Assembly (NCBI GenBank): GCA_963529665.1
Contig: CAUSAG010000005.1
Span: 1 to 64,000 of the forward strand
Reading direction: 5' to 3'
From: Kingella_B sp963529665
Lineage (GTDB): Bacteria > Pseudomonadota > Gammaproteobacteria > Burkholderiales > Neisseriaceae
Length of the DNA stretch: 64,000 nt
Part shown: one piece after another, positions 56,902-64,000 of the stretch
Numbering within the stretch: the first letter of the stretch is position 1
How the letters are laid out: the number at the start of each line of letters is the position of its first letter
Made by a program: the position numbers and the translations under genes
Notes under the pieces: generated by a model
The model's database searches: none
What the model saw: the letters and a program-made list of their open reading frames with translations, nothing else
What the model was told of the DNA's origin: nothing

Positions 56902-57270
56902 ATGATTCAAATGCAAACTATTTTAGATGTTGCTGACAATTCAGGTGCGCGTCGAGTGATGTGCATTAAGGTGCTTGGGGGATCTAAGCGACGGTATGCT
57001 AATGTTGGCGATGTTATTAAGGTGGCGGTGAAAGATGCTGCTCCTCGTGGGCGAGTAAAAAAAGGTGATGTTTATAATGCCGTTGTGGTTCGTACCGCAA
57101 AAGGTATCCGACGGGCAGATGGTGCGTTAATTAAATTTGACAATAATGCAGCAGTGTTGCTAAATAACAAACTTGAGCCCATGGGTACTCGAATATTTGG
57201 TCCTGTGACTCGTGAGTTGCGTACAGAGCGCTTTATGAAAATTGTTTCGTTGGCGCCTGAGGTATTGTGA
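56902..57270 (+). CDS. rplN: 50S ribosomal protein L14
   Basis: A 122-residue interface protein. MIQMQTILDVADNSGARRVMCIKVLGG opens it, ending ...RFMKIVSLAPEVL. First gene after the internal promoter, with an 136-base leader and AAAGG ribosome binding site. Confidence 0.98.
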   Translation: MIQMQTILDVADNSGARRVMCIKVLGGSKRRYANVGDVIKVAVKDAAPRGRVKKGDVYNAVVVRTAKGIRRADGALIKFDNNAAVLLNNKLEPMGTRIFGPVTRELRTERFMKIVSLAPEVL

Positions 57271-57290
57271 GCTATTTAGGAAGGGCTATA

Positions 57291-57629
57291 ATGAAAAAAA
57301 TTATTAAAGGCGATCAGGTTGTTGTTATTGCTGGTAAGGATGGTGGCAAGCAGGGTCGTGTAATCGGTGTGCTGGGTGATAAGGTACTTGTGGAAGGTGT
57401 TAATGTTGTTAAGCACCATCAAAAACCTAATCCTATGCGTAATATTGAAGGTGGTATAGTTATTAAAGAGGTGCCGCTTTCTATTTCTAATGTGGCTATT
57501 TTAAACCCAAGTACGAATAAGGCAGATCGGGTTGGTATTAAAATTGTTGTTATTAAGGGCAAGACGAAACGTATTCGTGTGTTTAAATCAAGCGGGGCAG
57601 AAATTCCTGCTGTTAATCGCGGAGTATAA
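57291..57629 (+). CDS. rplX: 50S ribosomal protein L24
   Basis: A 112-residue KOW-motif assembly protein (KKIIKGDQVVVIAGKDGGKQGRVI). ATG 57291 has AGGAAGG 6 bases upstream and matches the family start; a GTG at 57267 overlapping the rplN stop would add 8 residues and is less likely. Confidence 0.95.
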   Translation: MKKIIKGDQVVVIAGKDGGKQGRVIGVLGDKVLVEGVNVVKHHQKPNPMRNIEGGIVIKEVPLSISNVAILNPSTNKADRVGIKIVVIKGKTKRIRVFKSSGAEIPAVNRGV

Positions 57630-57634
57630 ATAAT

Positions 57635-58174
57635 ATGACACGCTTACAAGAATTTTATAAAAATGTGGTTGTGCCTGAGTTGGTAAAACAATTTGGATAT
57701 CAATCAATTATGGAAGTGCCTCGTATTGAGAAAATCACTTTAAATATGGGTGTAGGTGAAGCTGTAACTGATAAAAAAATAATGGAGTATGCGGTTGGTG
57801 ATTTGCAGAAAATTTCTGGTCAGAAGCCAGTGGTTACTGTAGCACGTAAATCTATTGCAGGTTTTAAAATTCGCGATGATTATCCAGTTGGTTGTAAGGT
57901 TACATTACGCAGGGAGAGAATGTTTGAGTTTTTGGATCGGTTAGTAACTATTGCCTTGCCTCGCGTGCGTGATTTCCGTGGTGTGAATGGTAAGTCATTC
58001 GATGGGAGTGGTAATTATAATATGGGTGTACGTGAGCAAATTATTTTTCCAGAAATTGAGTACGATAAAATTGATGCGTTACGTGGGTTGAATATTACTA
58101 TTACAACTACAGCGAAAACCGATGAAGAAGCGAAAGCTTTATTATCATTGTTTAAATTTCCATTTAAAGGTTAA
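57635..58174 (+). CDS. rplE: 50S ribosomal protein L5
   Basis: A 179-residue 5S rRNA-binding protein of the central protuberance. PRIEKITLNMGVGEAVTDKK and GLNITITTTAKTDEEAKALL are diagnostic. Confidence 0.98.
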   Translation: MTRLQEFYKNVVVPELVKQFGYQSIMEVPRIEKITLNMGVGEAVTDKKIMEYAVGDLQKISGQKPVVTVARKSIAGFKIRDDYPVGCKVTLRRERMFEFLDRLVTIALPRVRDFRGVNGKSFDGSGNYNMGVREQIIFPEIEYDKIDALRGLNITITTTAKTDEEAKALLSLFKFPFKG

Positions 58175-58176
58175 TT

Positions 58177-58482
58177 ATGGCTAAGAAGGCACTTATTAAT
58201 CGTGAAGTAAAACGTGTTGCACTGGCTAGAAAATATGCTGCAAAGCGTGCAGCTATTTTTGCGGTTATTAACAATGCAGATGCAACAGATGAAGAGCGCT
58301 TTGAGGCGCGACTTAAATTCCAATCAATTCCTCGTAATGCTGCTCCAGTTAGACAACGTCGGCGTTGCGCTATAACGGGTCGTCCTCGTGGAGTATTCCG
58401 GAAATTTGGTTTAGGGCGTATTAAAATTCGTGAAATCGCCATGCGTGGTGCAATTCCTGGCGTTGTTAAGGCCTCTTGGTGA
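58177..58482 (+). CDS. rpsN: 30S ribosomal protein S14, zinc-free form
   Basis: A 101-residue C- type S14: no CxxC pairs are present, unlike the 61-residue zinc form. RRRCAITGRPRGVFRKFGLGRIKIRE is the conserved end. Two bases after rplE. Confidence 0.97.
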   Translation: MAKKALINREVKRVALARKYAAKRAAIFAVINNADATDEERFEARLKFQSIPRNAAPVRQRRRCAITGRPRGVFRKFGLGRIKIREIAMRGAIPGVVKASW

Positions 58483-58497
58483 ATAGGAGTATAGAAA

Positions 58498-58890
58498 ATG
58501 AGTATGCATGATCCTATTTCCGATATGTTAACTCGTATTCGTAATGCACAGCGTGCGAATAAAGTTTTTGTGACTATGCCTTCTTCAAAACTAAAATGTG
58601 CTATTGCAAATGTTTTGAAAGAAGAGGGATATATTGAAGATTTTTCTGTATCAGTTGATGGGAAGCCTGAATTATCTATTACTTTAAAATATTATTTGGG
58701 TCGTCCTGTTATAGAACAAATTAAACGTGTTTCTCGCCCAGGGCTCCGTATTTATAAGGGAGTGAATACTATTCCTTTTGTTATGAATGGATTGGGTGTT
58801 GCAATTATCAGCACTTCACAAGGAATCATGACTGACCGTAAGGCGCGCAGCTTGGGTGTTGGTGGTGAGTTGTTGTGTGTTGTTGCTTAA
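58498..58890 (+). CDS. rpsH: 30S ribosomal protein S8
   Basis: A 130-residue 16S rRNA-binding protein and, in E. coli, repressor of the spc operon. MHDPISDMLTRIRNAQ and GVAIISTSQGIMTDRKAR are diagnostic. Confidence 0.98.
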   Translation: MSMHDPISDMLTRIRNAQRANKVFVTMPSSKLKCAIANVLKEEGYIEDFSVSVDGKPELSITLKYYLGRPVIEQIKRVSRPGLRIYKGVNTIPFVMNGLGVAIISTSQGIMTDRKARSLGVGGELLCVVA

Positions 58891-58910
58891 AGTGAGAGAG
58901 GATTGTTGAA

Positions 58911-59444
58911 ATGTCTCGCGTAGCAAAAAATCCAGTAGTAGTTCCTGCTGGAGTTGAGGTGAATTTTGGAACTGATTCGTTAACTGTTAAAGGTAAAAAT
59001 GGTGCATTGTCTCTTCGTTTAATTGATGGTGTAAGGGTAGAATTGAATAGTAATCAATTAGTTTTTGCGCCTATTGATAACAGTAAGCAAGCAAATGCAA
59101 TGTCTGGTACTTTGCGTGCACTGGTTGCAAATAGTGTAAAAGGTATATCAGAAGGTTTTGAGAAGAGATTGCAATTAGTTGGGGTGGGTTATCGTGCTCA
59201 AGCACAGGGTGCTACACTGAATTTATCTTTAGGTTTTTCTCATCCTGTTGTGTATGAGATGCCAGAAGGTGTTACTGTTTCTACTCCTTCTCAAACGGAA
59301 ATTGTATTAACTGGTGCAAATAAGCAAGCAGTGGGGCAAGTTGCGGCGGAAATACGCGCTTATCGTCCTCCTGAGCCATATAAAGGTAAAGGGGTGCGCT
59401 ATGCAGGCGAAGTGGTGCTTATGAAAGAAGCTAAGAAAAAATAA
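58911..59444 (+). CDS. rplF: 50S ribosomal protein L6
   Basis: A 177-residue protein at the GTPase centre. MSRVAKNPVVVPAGVEV opens it; PPEPYKGKGVRYAGEVVLMKEAKKK closes it with the family signature. Confidence 0.98.
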   Translation: MSRVAKNPVVVPAGVEVNFGTDSLTVKGKNGALSLRLIDGVRVELNSNQLVFAPIDNSKQANAMSGTLRALVANSVKGISEGFEKRLQLVGVGYRAQAQGATLNLSLGFSHPVVYEMPEGVTVSTPSQTEIVLTGANKQAVGQVAAEIRAYRPPEPYKGKGVRYAGEVVLMKEAKKK

Positions 59445-59458
59445 TTGAGGTTCTAATT

Positions 59459-59812
59459 ATGAATAAAAAAACTGCGAGATTGCGTCGTGCACGTAAGACG
59501 CGCATGAAAATTTCGGATTTAAAGGTTGTGCGTTTATGTGTATTGCGTACTAATAACCATATTTATGCGCAAATTATTGATCCAAGCGGAAGTGGGGTGC
59601 TAGCTTCTGCATCTACGTTAGATAAAGAGATTCGTAACCAGGTAAAATCTGGGAGTAACAGTGAATCCGCTGCGGTTGTGGGCAAATATATTGCAGAAAG
59701 AGCCAAATCAGTAGGAATTGAAGAAGTTGCTTTTGATCGATCAGGATTTCAATATCATGGTCGAATAAAAGCATTAGCTGAGGCTGCTCGCAATAATGGA
59801 TTAAAATTCTAA
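59459..59812 (+). CDS. rplR: 50S ribosomal protein L18
   Basis: A 117-residue 5S rRNA-binding protein: basic N-terminus (KKTARLRRARKTRMKI) and DRSGFQYHGRIKALAEAARNNGLKF at the end. Confidence 0.98.
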   Translation: MNKKTARLRRARKTRMKISDLKVVRLCVLRTNNHIYAQIIDPSGSGVLASASTLDKEIRNQVKSGSNSESAAVVGKYIAERAKSVGIEEVAFDRSGFQYHGRIKALAEAARNNGLKF

Positions 59813-59831
59813 GATTTTAAGGGCTAAATAT

Positions 59832-60344
59832 ATGGCAAAAAATGAGATAGAAGAACGCAACGATGGTTTGATTGAAAAAATGGTTGCCGTAAATCGTGTA
59901 ACAAAAGTGGTCAAAGGTGGTCGCATTATGGCATTTTCCGCATTGACGGTGGTTGGGAATGGCGATGGTCAGATTGGTATGGGAAAGGGAAAATCTCGTG
60001 AAGTGCCAGTTGCTGTTCAGAAAGCAATGGATCAGGCGCGGCGTAACATGATTAGAATTCCATTAAAAAATGGAACGATACATCACGAAGTACTTGGTAA
60101 GCATGGTTCTACAAAGGTTTTTATTCAGCCTGCAAAAGAAGGTAGCGGTATTAAAGCTGGTGGACCAATGAGATTAGTATTTGAGGTTATGGGTGTTCAT
60201 AATATTTCTGCTAAAGTACATGGTTCAACAAATCCTTATAATATTGTTCGCGCTACTTTGAATGGTTTGGCGCAGTTATATACTCCTTCTGAAATTGCTG
60301 CTAAACGCGGCTTAACAGTGGAAGAAGTTTTAGGAGTTAAATAA
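59832..60344 (+). CDS. rpsE: 30S ribosomal protein S5
   Basis: A 170-residue decoding-accuracy protein. VKGGRIMAFSALTVVGNGDGQIGMGKGKSREVPVAVQKA is the double-stranded RNA-binding signature. One-base overlap with rpmD. Confidence 0.98.
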   Translation: MAKNEIEERNDGLIEKMVAVNRVTKVVKGGRIMAFSALTVVGNGDGQIGMGKGKSREVPVAVQKAMDQARRNMIRIPLKNGTIHHEVLGKHGSTKVFIQPAKEGSGIKAGGPMRLVFEVMGVHNISAKVHGSTNPYNIVRATLNGLAQLYTPSEIAAKRGLTVEEVLGVK

Positions 60345-60529
60345 TGGTAGAGCAGAAAACTATTAAAATTACTCTAATAAAGAGTTTGATCGGAACAATT
60401 ACCACGCATAAAGCGTGTGCATATGGGTTGGGGTTACGCCGCTTAGGACAGACGGCAATGGTTCTAGATACTCCTGAAAACAGAGGTATGATTAACAAAA
60501 TTAGTTATTTATTAGATGTGGAGTCGTGA
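60344..60529 (+). CDS. rpmD: 50S ribosomal protein L30
   Basis: A 61-residue protein: KTIKITLIKSLIGTITTHKACAYGLGLRRLGQTAMV is typical. Between rpsE and rplO as in other bacteria. Confidence 0.97.
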   Translation: MVEQKTIKITLIKSLIGTITTHKACAYGLGLRRLGQTAMVLDTPENRGMINKISYLLDVES

Positions 60530-60530
60530 T

Positions 60531-60959
60531 ATGTTTTTGAATACAATTCAAAATACTTTGGGTGTTCATGCAGCACGTCGTGTAGGTCGTGGTATCGGTA
60601 GTGGTTTGGGTAAAACTTGTGGAAGGGGGCATAAAGGTCAGAAAAGTCGTGCTGGAGGATGTCACAAGGTTGGTTTTGAAGGTGGGCAGATGCCGCTGCA
60701 ACGACGATTGCCTAAAAGAGGATTTAATTCCTTGGGTGCTCGGTATAGTGCTCAAATTACATTGAGTGAATTAGCCTCTGTTGGAGCTGATACTGTTGAC
60801 TTGTTAGTTTTAAAACAAGCAGGATTGATTTCATCTGAGGTTAGATCAGTTAAAGTAATCGCTTCTGGTAGTATAAAAAAGTCAGTTTTGTTAAAAGATT
60901 TACGAGTAACCCAAGGGGCAAGAAAAGAAATTGAGGCAGCTGGGGGGAAAGTTGAATAG
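60531..60959 (+). CDS. rplO: 50S ribosomal protein L15
   Basis: A 142-residue late-assembly protein. The Gly-rich RRVGRGIGSGLGKTCGRGHKGQKSRAGG and GGQMPLQRRLPKRGF are diagnostic. ATG 60531 begins one base after the rpmD stop and matches the family start MFLNTIQ. Confidence 0.97.
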   Translation: MFLNTIQNTLGVHAARRVGRGIGSGLGKTCGRGHKGQKSRAGGCHKVGFEGGQMPLQRRLPKRGFNSLGARYSAQITLSELASVGADTVDLLVLKQAGLISSEVRSVKVIASGSIKKSVLLKDLRVTQGARKEIEAAGGKVE

Positions 60960-60971
60960 GATCTTGTAACA

Positions 60972-62273
60972 GTGTCATCAAAACTATTTCTTTCTAAGCA
61001 ATCAAAACTATGGTCTAATCAGGAGTTCAGGAATAGGCTAGTATTTTTGTTAGGTGCTCTGGTTGTATTCCGTATTGGTTCCCATATACCTGTGCCTGGT
61101 GTTGATGCAGATGCGTTAGCACAAGTTTATCAGCAAAGAGGAAGTGGAAATATATTAAGTATGTTTAATATATTTTCAGGAGGAGCGTTAGAGCGATTTA
61201 GCATTTTTGCTATTGGTATTATGCCTTATATATCTTCATCGATTATTATGCAGTTGGCGAGCGAAATAATTCCAGCGCTTAAGAGTATGAAGAAAGAAGG
61301 AAATACGGGGCGTAAAGTCATTACAAAATATACACGGTTAGGCACAGTTCTTTTGGCAGCAATACAAGGTGTAGGTGTGGCTACGTTTGTATTAAGTCAA
61401 AAAATTGTAGTGATAAGTTCATTTGAGTTTTACATCTCTACAATAACATGCTTAGGTGGTGGAACAATGTTTCTTATGTGGTTAGGTGAGCAAATCACGG
61501 AAAGAGGGATTGGTAATGGTATTTCATTAATTATCACTGCTGGAATTATTTCTGGCATACCTTCTGCCATAGCTTTACTTAATAATTTGAGTCAAGAACG
61601 TCCGTTGTTCGCTGTGTCACTTATAGTTGCTGTTTTATTGTTGATTTTAGGAATTGTTTTTATTGAAAGTGCTCTTAGGAAAATTCCAGTTCAATATGCA
61701 AAACAGCAAAATTCTGGTAACTATTTTCTAGCTAGAAATGCTGCTCATATTCCTTTTAAATTAAATATGGCAGGTGTTATACCACCTATTTTTGCATCTA
61801 GCATCATTATGCTTCCTTCTATGTTGTTGAATTGGGTAGGGTCTGGAAATACTAAAATAATTAGTGTTTTATCTATGTTGCAACATGGGCAAGTAGCATA
61901 TATGGCAATATTTGCTGCTACGATAATATTTTTCTGCTATTTTTATACAGCACTTGCATTTAGTCCTCGGGAAATCGCAGAGAATTTAAAAAAGAGTGGA
62001 GCTTTTGTTCCAGGAGTTAGACCAGGAGATCAAACAGCGAAATATTTGGAAAACGTTGTTTTGCGATTAACACTCTTTGGTGCTTTGTATATTGCTTTTG
62101 TTTGTTTGCTGCCAGAAGTTTTAACTTCTTTTGTGGGGGTGCCATTTTATTTAGGTGGAACTTCACTATTAATTTTAATAGTTGTTGTAATGGATTTTAA
62201 TACTCAGGTAACGTCATATCGTGTTACTCAAAGATATGAGGGCTTGGTTCCAAATAAGAGTGGATTGAAATAG
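60972..62273 (+). CDS. secY: Preprotein translocase subunit SecY
   Basis: A 433-residue channel subunit of the Sec translocon with ten membrane helices. GTG start at 60972 (AGGAT 11 bases before). Signature segments: RIGSHIPVPGVD, FNIFSGGALERFSIFAIGIMPYISSSIIMQL, GLVPNKSG near the end. Codons are noticeably AT-rich. It would receive substrates from the FtsY encoded at 29348. Confidence 0.97.
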   Translation: MSSKLFLSKQSKLWSNQEFRNRLVFLLGALVVFRIGSHIPVPGVDADALAQVYQQRGSGNILSMFNIFSGGALERFSIFAIGIMPYISSSIIMQLASEIIPALKSMKKEGNTGRKVITKYTRLGTVLLAAIQGVGVATFVLSQKIVVISSFEFYISTITCLGGGTMFLMWLGEQITERGIGNGISLIITAGIISGIPSAIALLNNLSQERPLFAVSLIVAVLLLILGIVFIESALRKIPVQYAKQQNSGNYFLARNAAHIPFKLNMAGVIPPIFASSIIMLPSMLLNWVGSGNTKIISVLSMLQHGQVAYMAIFAATIIFFCYFYTALAFSPREIAENLKKSGAFVPGVRPGDQTAKYLENVVLRLTLFGALYIAFVCLLPEVLTSFVGVPFYLGGTSLLILIVVVMDFNTQVTSYRVTQRYEGLVPNKSGLK

Positions 62274-62274
62274 T

Positions 62275-62493
62275 ATGGCAAAAGAAGATGTAATACAAAT
62301 GCAAGGAGAGGTCATTGAGACTTTGCCTAATGCAACTTTCAAAGTAAAACTAGAAAGTGGTCATGAGGTTATTGGTCACATATCAGGAAAAATGAGAATG
62401 CACTATATTCGAATTTTGCCAGGTGATAGTGTTACTGTTGAAATGACTCCATATGACTTAACCAGGGCTAGAATAGTTTTTAGGTCTAGATAA
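62275..62493 (+). CDS. infA: Translation initiation factor IF-1
   Basis: A 72-residue OB-fold factor binding the A site. AKEDVIQMQGEVIETLPNATFKVKLESGHEVIGHISGKMRMHYIRILPGDSVTVEMTPYDL is the whole family pattern. One base after secY. Confidence 0.98.
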   Translation: MAKEDVIQMQGEVIETLPNATFKVKLESGHEVIGHISGKMRMHYIRILPGDSVTVEMTPYDLTRARIVFRSR

Positions 62494-62518
62494 AATAAAT
62501 TTGAATAAGGATAGAGTT

Positions 62519-62632
62519 ATGCGTGTGCAACCATCTGTAAAACCAATTTGTAGAAATTGTAAGGTTATACGACGTAATCGAGTAGTTCGTGTAATTTGTA
62601 CCGATCCTCGGCATAAACAACGTCAAGGTTAG
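62519..62632 (+). CDS. rpmJ: 50S ribosomal protein L36, zinc-binding
   Basis: A 37-residue protein, too short for common gene finders. Zinc ligands are Cys11, Cys14, Cys27 and His32 (ICRNCK...VICTDPRHKQ). AAGGATAGAG before ATG 62519. It lies between infA and rpsM as in other proteobacteria. Confidence 0.97.
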   Translation: MRVQPSVKPICRNCKVIRRNRVVRVICTDPRHKQRQG

Positions 62633-62672
62633 TTTTTAATACTAATTTTCTTAAGTTAATAAGGAATAAACT

Positions 62673-63035
62673 ATGGCTCGTATAGCAGGGGTTAATATCC
62701 CAAATAATGCTCATATTGTAATTGGCCTTCAAGCTATTTATGGTATTGGGGCGACTCGCGCCAAAATGATCTGTGAAGTTACTGGTATTTCGGGTAGTCA
62801 CAAGGTTAAAGATTTGGATGAAGAACAATTGGAAATGCTTCGCGAAGAGGTTGCTAAATTTGAAGTTGAAGGCGATTTGCGTCGTGAAGTAACTATGAGC
62901 ATTAAACGGCTTATTGATATGGGCTGTTATCGCGGTTTCCGTCATCGTCGCGGGCTTCCTTGTCGCGGACAACGTACGCGTACAAATGCTCGTACGCGGA
63001 AAGGTCCTCGTAAAGCAATTGCAGGTAAAAAATAA
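62673..63035 (+). CDS. rpsM: 30S ribosomal protein S13
   Basis: A 120-residue head protein contacting tRNA. MARIAGVNIPNNAHIVIGLQAIYGIG and RGLPCRGQRTRTNARTRKGPRK are diagnostic. First gene of the alpha-operon part; AAGGAAT upstream. Confidence 0.98.
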   Translation: MARIAGVNIPNNAHIVIGLQAIYGIGATRAKMICEVTGISGSHKVKDLDEEQLEMLREEVAKFEVEGDLRREVTMSIKRLIDMGCYRGFRHRRGLPCRGQRTRTNARTRKGPRKAIAGKK

Positions 63036-63047
63036 GGAAAGTAAATA

Positions 63048-63443
63048 ATGGCTAAAGCAAACACAGCTTCGCGTGTACGAAAAAAAGTACGTAAAACCGT
63101 GAGTGAGGGTATTGTTCATGTTCATGCATCATTCAACAATACAATTATCACAATCACGGATCGTCAAGGAAATGCATTATCTTGGGCTACCTCTGGCGGT
63201 GCGGGTTTTAAAGGCTCGCGTAAAAGTACACCATTTGCTGCTCAGGTAGCAGCAGAATCTGCTGGTAAAGTTGCCCAAGAGTATGGTGTAAAAAGTTTGG
63301 AAGTTCGTATCAAAGGTCCTGGACCGGGTCGTGAATCTTCTGTACGTGCGCTTAACGCTCTTGGTTTTAAGATCACCAGTATCACAGATGTTACTCCGTT
63401 ACCTCACAACGGATGTCGTCCATCAAAAAAACGTCGTATTTAA
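63048..63443 (+). CDS. rpsK: 30S ribosomal protein S11
   Basis: A 131-residue platform protein. HVHASFNNTIITITDRQGNALSWATSGGAGFKGSRKSTPFAAQ and PHNGCRPSKKRRI are diagnostic. Confidence 0.98.
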   Translation: MAKANTASRVRKKVRKTVSEGIVHVHASFNNTIITITDRQGNALSWATSGGAGFKGSRKSTPFAAQVAAESAGKVAQEYGVKSLEVRIKGPGPGRESSVRALNALGFKITSITDVTPLPHNGCRPSKKRRI

Positions 63444-63458
63444 TGGAGTGATTTAAGA

Positions 63459-64000
63459 ATGGCACGTTATATTGGTCCTAAATGTAAATTATCACGTCGC
63501 GAAGGTACAGATCTGTATCTAAAAAGTGCTCGTCGCTCTTTAGATTCTAAATGTAAGATGGAATCTGCACCTGGGCAGCATGGTGCGAAAAAACCTCGCC
63601 TTTCGGGTTATGGTCTTCAGTTGCGTGAAAAACAAAAAATCCGTCGTATTTATGGTGTGTTAGAACGTCAATTCCGTCGTTATTTTGCGGAAGCTGATAG
63701 ACGAAAAGGCTCAACTGGTGAGCTGTTGCTTCAGTTGTTGGAGTCTCGTTTAGATAACGTTGTTTATCGTATGGGTTTTGCTTCAACACGCGCAGAAGCG
63801 CGTCAACTTGTTTCACATAAAGCTTTAATGGTAAACGGACAAATTGTTAATATTCCTTCTTTTCAAGTAAAAGCGGGTGATGTTGTTGCTGTTAGAGAAA
63901 AAGCAAAAAAACAAGTTCGTATTCAAGAAGCTATGGGTTTGGCTACGCAAATTGGCTTGCCAAGCTGGGTTTCTGTTGATGCAACAAAACTAGAAGGTAC
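63459..64000 (+). CDS. rpsD: 30S ribosomal protein S4, 3' end outside the window
   Basis: About 180 of the expected 206 residues: MARYIGPKCKLSRREGTDLYL, SKCKMESAPGQHGAKKPRLSGYG, the S4 domain YRMGFASTRAEARQLVSHKALMVNGQIVNIPSFQV. The frame is open to the right edge with no stop. rpoA and rplQ would be expected next. Confidence 0.97.
   Translation, partial: MARYIGPKCKLSRREGTDLYLKSARRSLDSKCKMESAPGQHGAKKPRLSGYGLQLREKQKIRRIYGVLERQFRRYFAEADRRKGSTGELLLQLLESRLDNVVYRMGFASTRAEARQLVSHKALMVNGQIVNIPSFQVKAGDVVAVREKAKKQVRIQEAMGLATQIGLPSWVSVDATKLEG

Noticed and set aside
1..64000. CRISPR array or prophage
   Set aside because: The many regularly recurring 12-mers are uptake sequences with variable spacing, and no cas, integrase or phage structural genes are present.

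Overview
The window looks like a Neisseriaceae chromosome, most likely Kingella or a close relative. The strongest clue is a 12-mer, AGGCAGCCTGAA, that recurs on both strands roughly every few hundred bases from 1 to about 51.5 kb, often as inverted pairs. This matches the DNA uptake sequence (DUS) dialect known for Kingella (AG-kingDUS). Gene content fits: periplasmic ATP-dependent ligase LigE, a sigma-E/zinc anti-sigma operon, hexR next to pgi, and an S10-spc-alpha ribosomal cluster. No tRNA, rRNA, CRISPR array, prophage or intact transposase gene was seen.

Layout. 0-4 kb: rpiA; a TetR regulator with a YbhG-like membrane fusion protein; RNase P RNA (rnpB); two tiny lipoproteins. 4.3-7 kb: remnant of a small YceK-like gene, then mnmG, which carries uptake sequences of other Neisseriaceae dialects. 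7.0-10.4 kb: a six-gene operon (DoxX; secreted EGKCG-repeat precursor; DUF692/MNIO enzyme; DUF2063 partner; ECF sigma factor; zinc anti-sigma), read here as an oxazolin/bufferin-type copper-binding RiPP system under its own sigma/anti-sigma pair. 10.9-12.7 kb: a MITE-like element with perfect 28-bp terminal inverted repeats and a decayed peptide transporter. 12.8-22.7 kb: DUF3079, pdxH, hemA (Fur-like box upstream), a periplasmic protein, ligE and a secreted nuclease, a histidine phosphatase, a PAP2 phosphatase, ubiX, hslO and a FadL porin. 23.2-29.2 kb (minus): a YbhF-like double ABC ATPase and a four-gene set (HpcH/HpaI lyase, PRTase-TRSP, HAD, StiP/PRTase) belonging to the Ter-associated nucleoside-like metabolite pathway, without any ter gene nearby. 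29.3-51.4 kb: ftsY with a huge DUS-derived N-terminal domain, argF, a DUF945 protein, an S41 protease, murA, vapBC, ispH, a secreted protein, lspA, rpmE, cytochrome b561 with a MarR regulator, a CDF metal exporter, rho with an AT-hook-like tail plus an MBL hydrolase, a Nudix hydrolase, hexR, pgi and a Ubi-type monooxygenase. 51.8-64 kb: ribosomal cluster from rplC to rpsD (cut by the window edge), without rpsJ, interrupted by a terminator and a new promoter between rpsQ and rplN.

The window divides into a DUS-dense part (1-51.5 kb), where uptake sequences serve as terminators, sit beside promoter -10 boxes and even encode protein segments (QPEN, GSLK, FQAA, FRLP, FSGC), and a DUS-free, more AT-rich ribosomal part. 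All coordinates and motifs were read by eye; family assignments rest on recognised motifs, not database searches.
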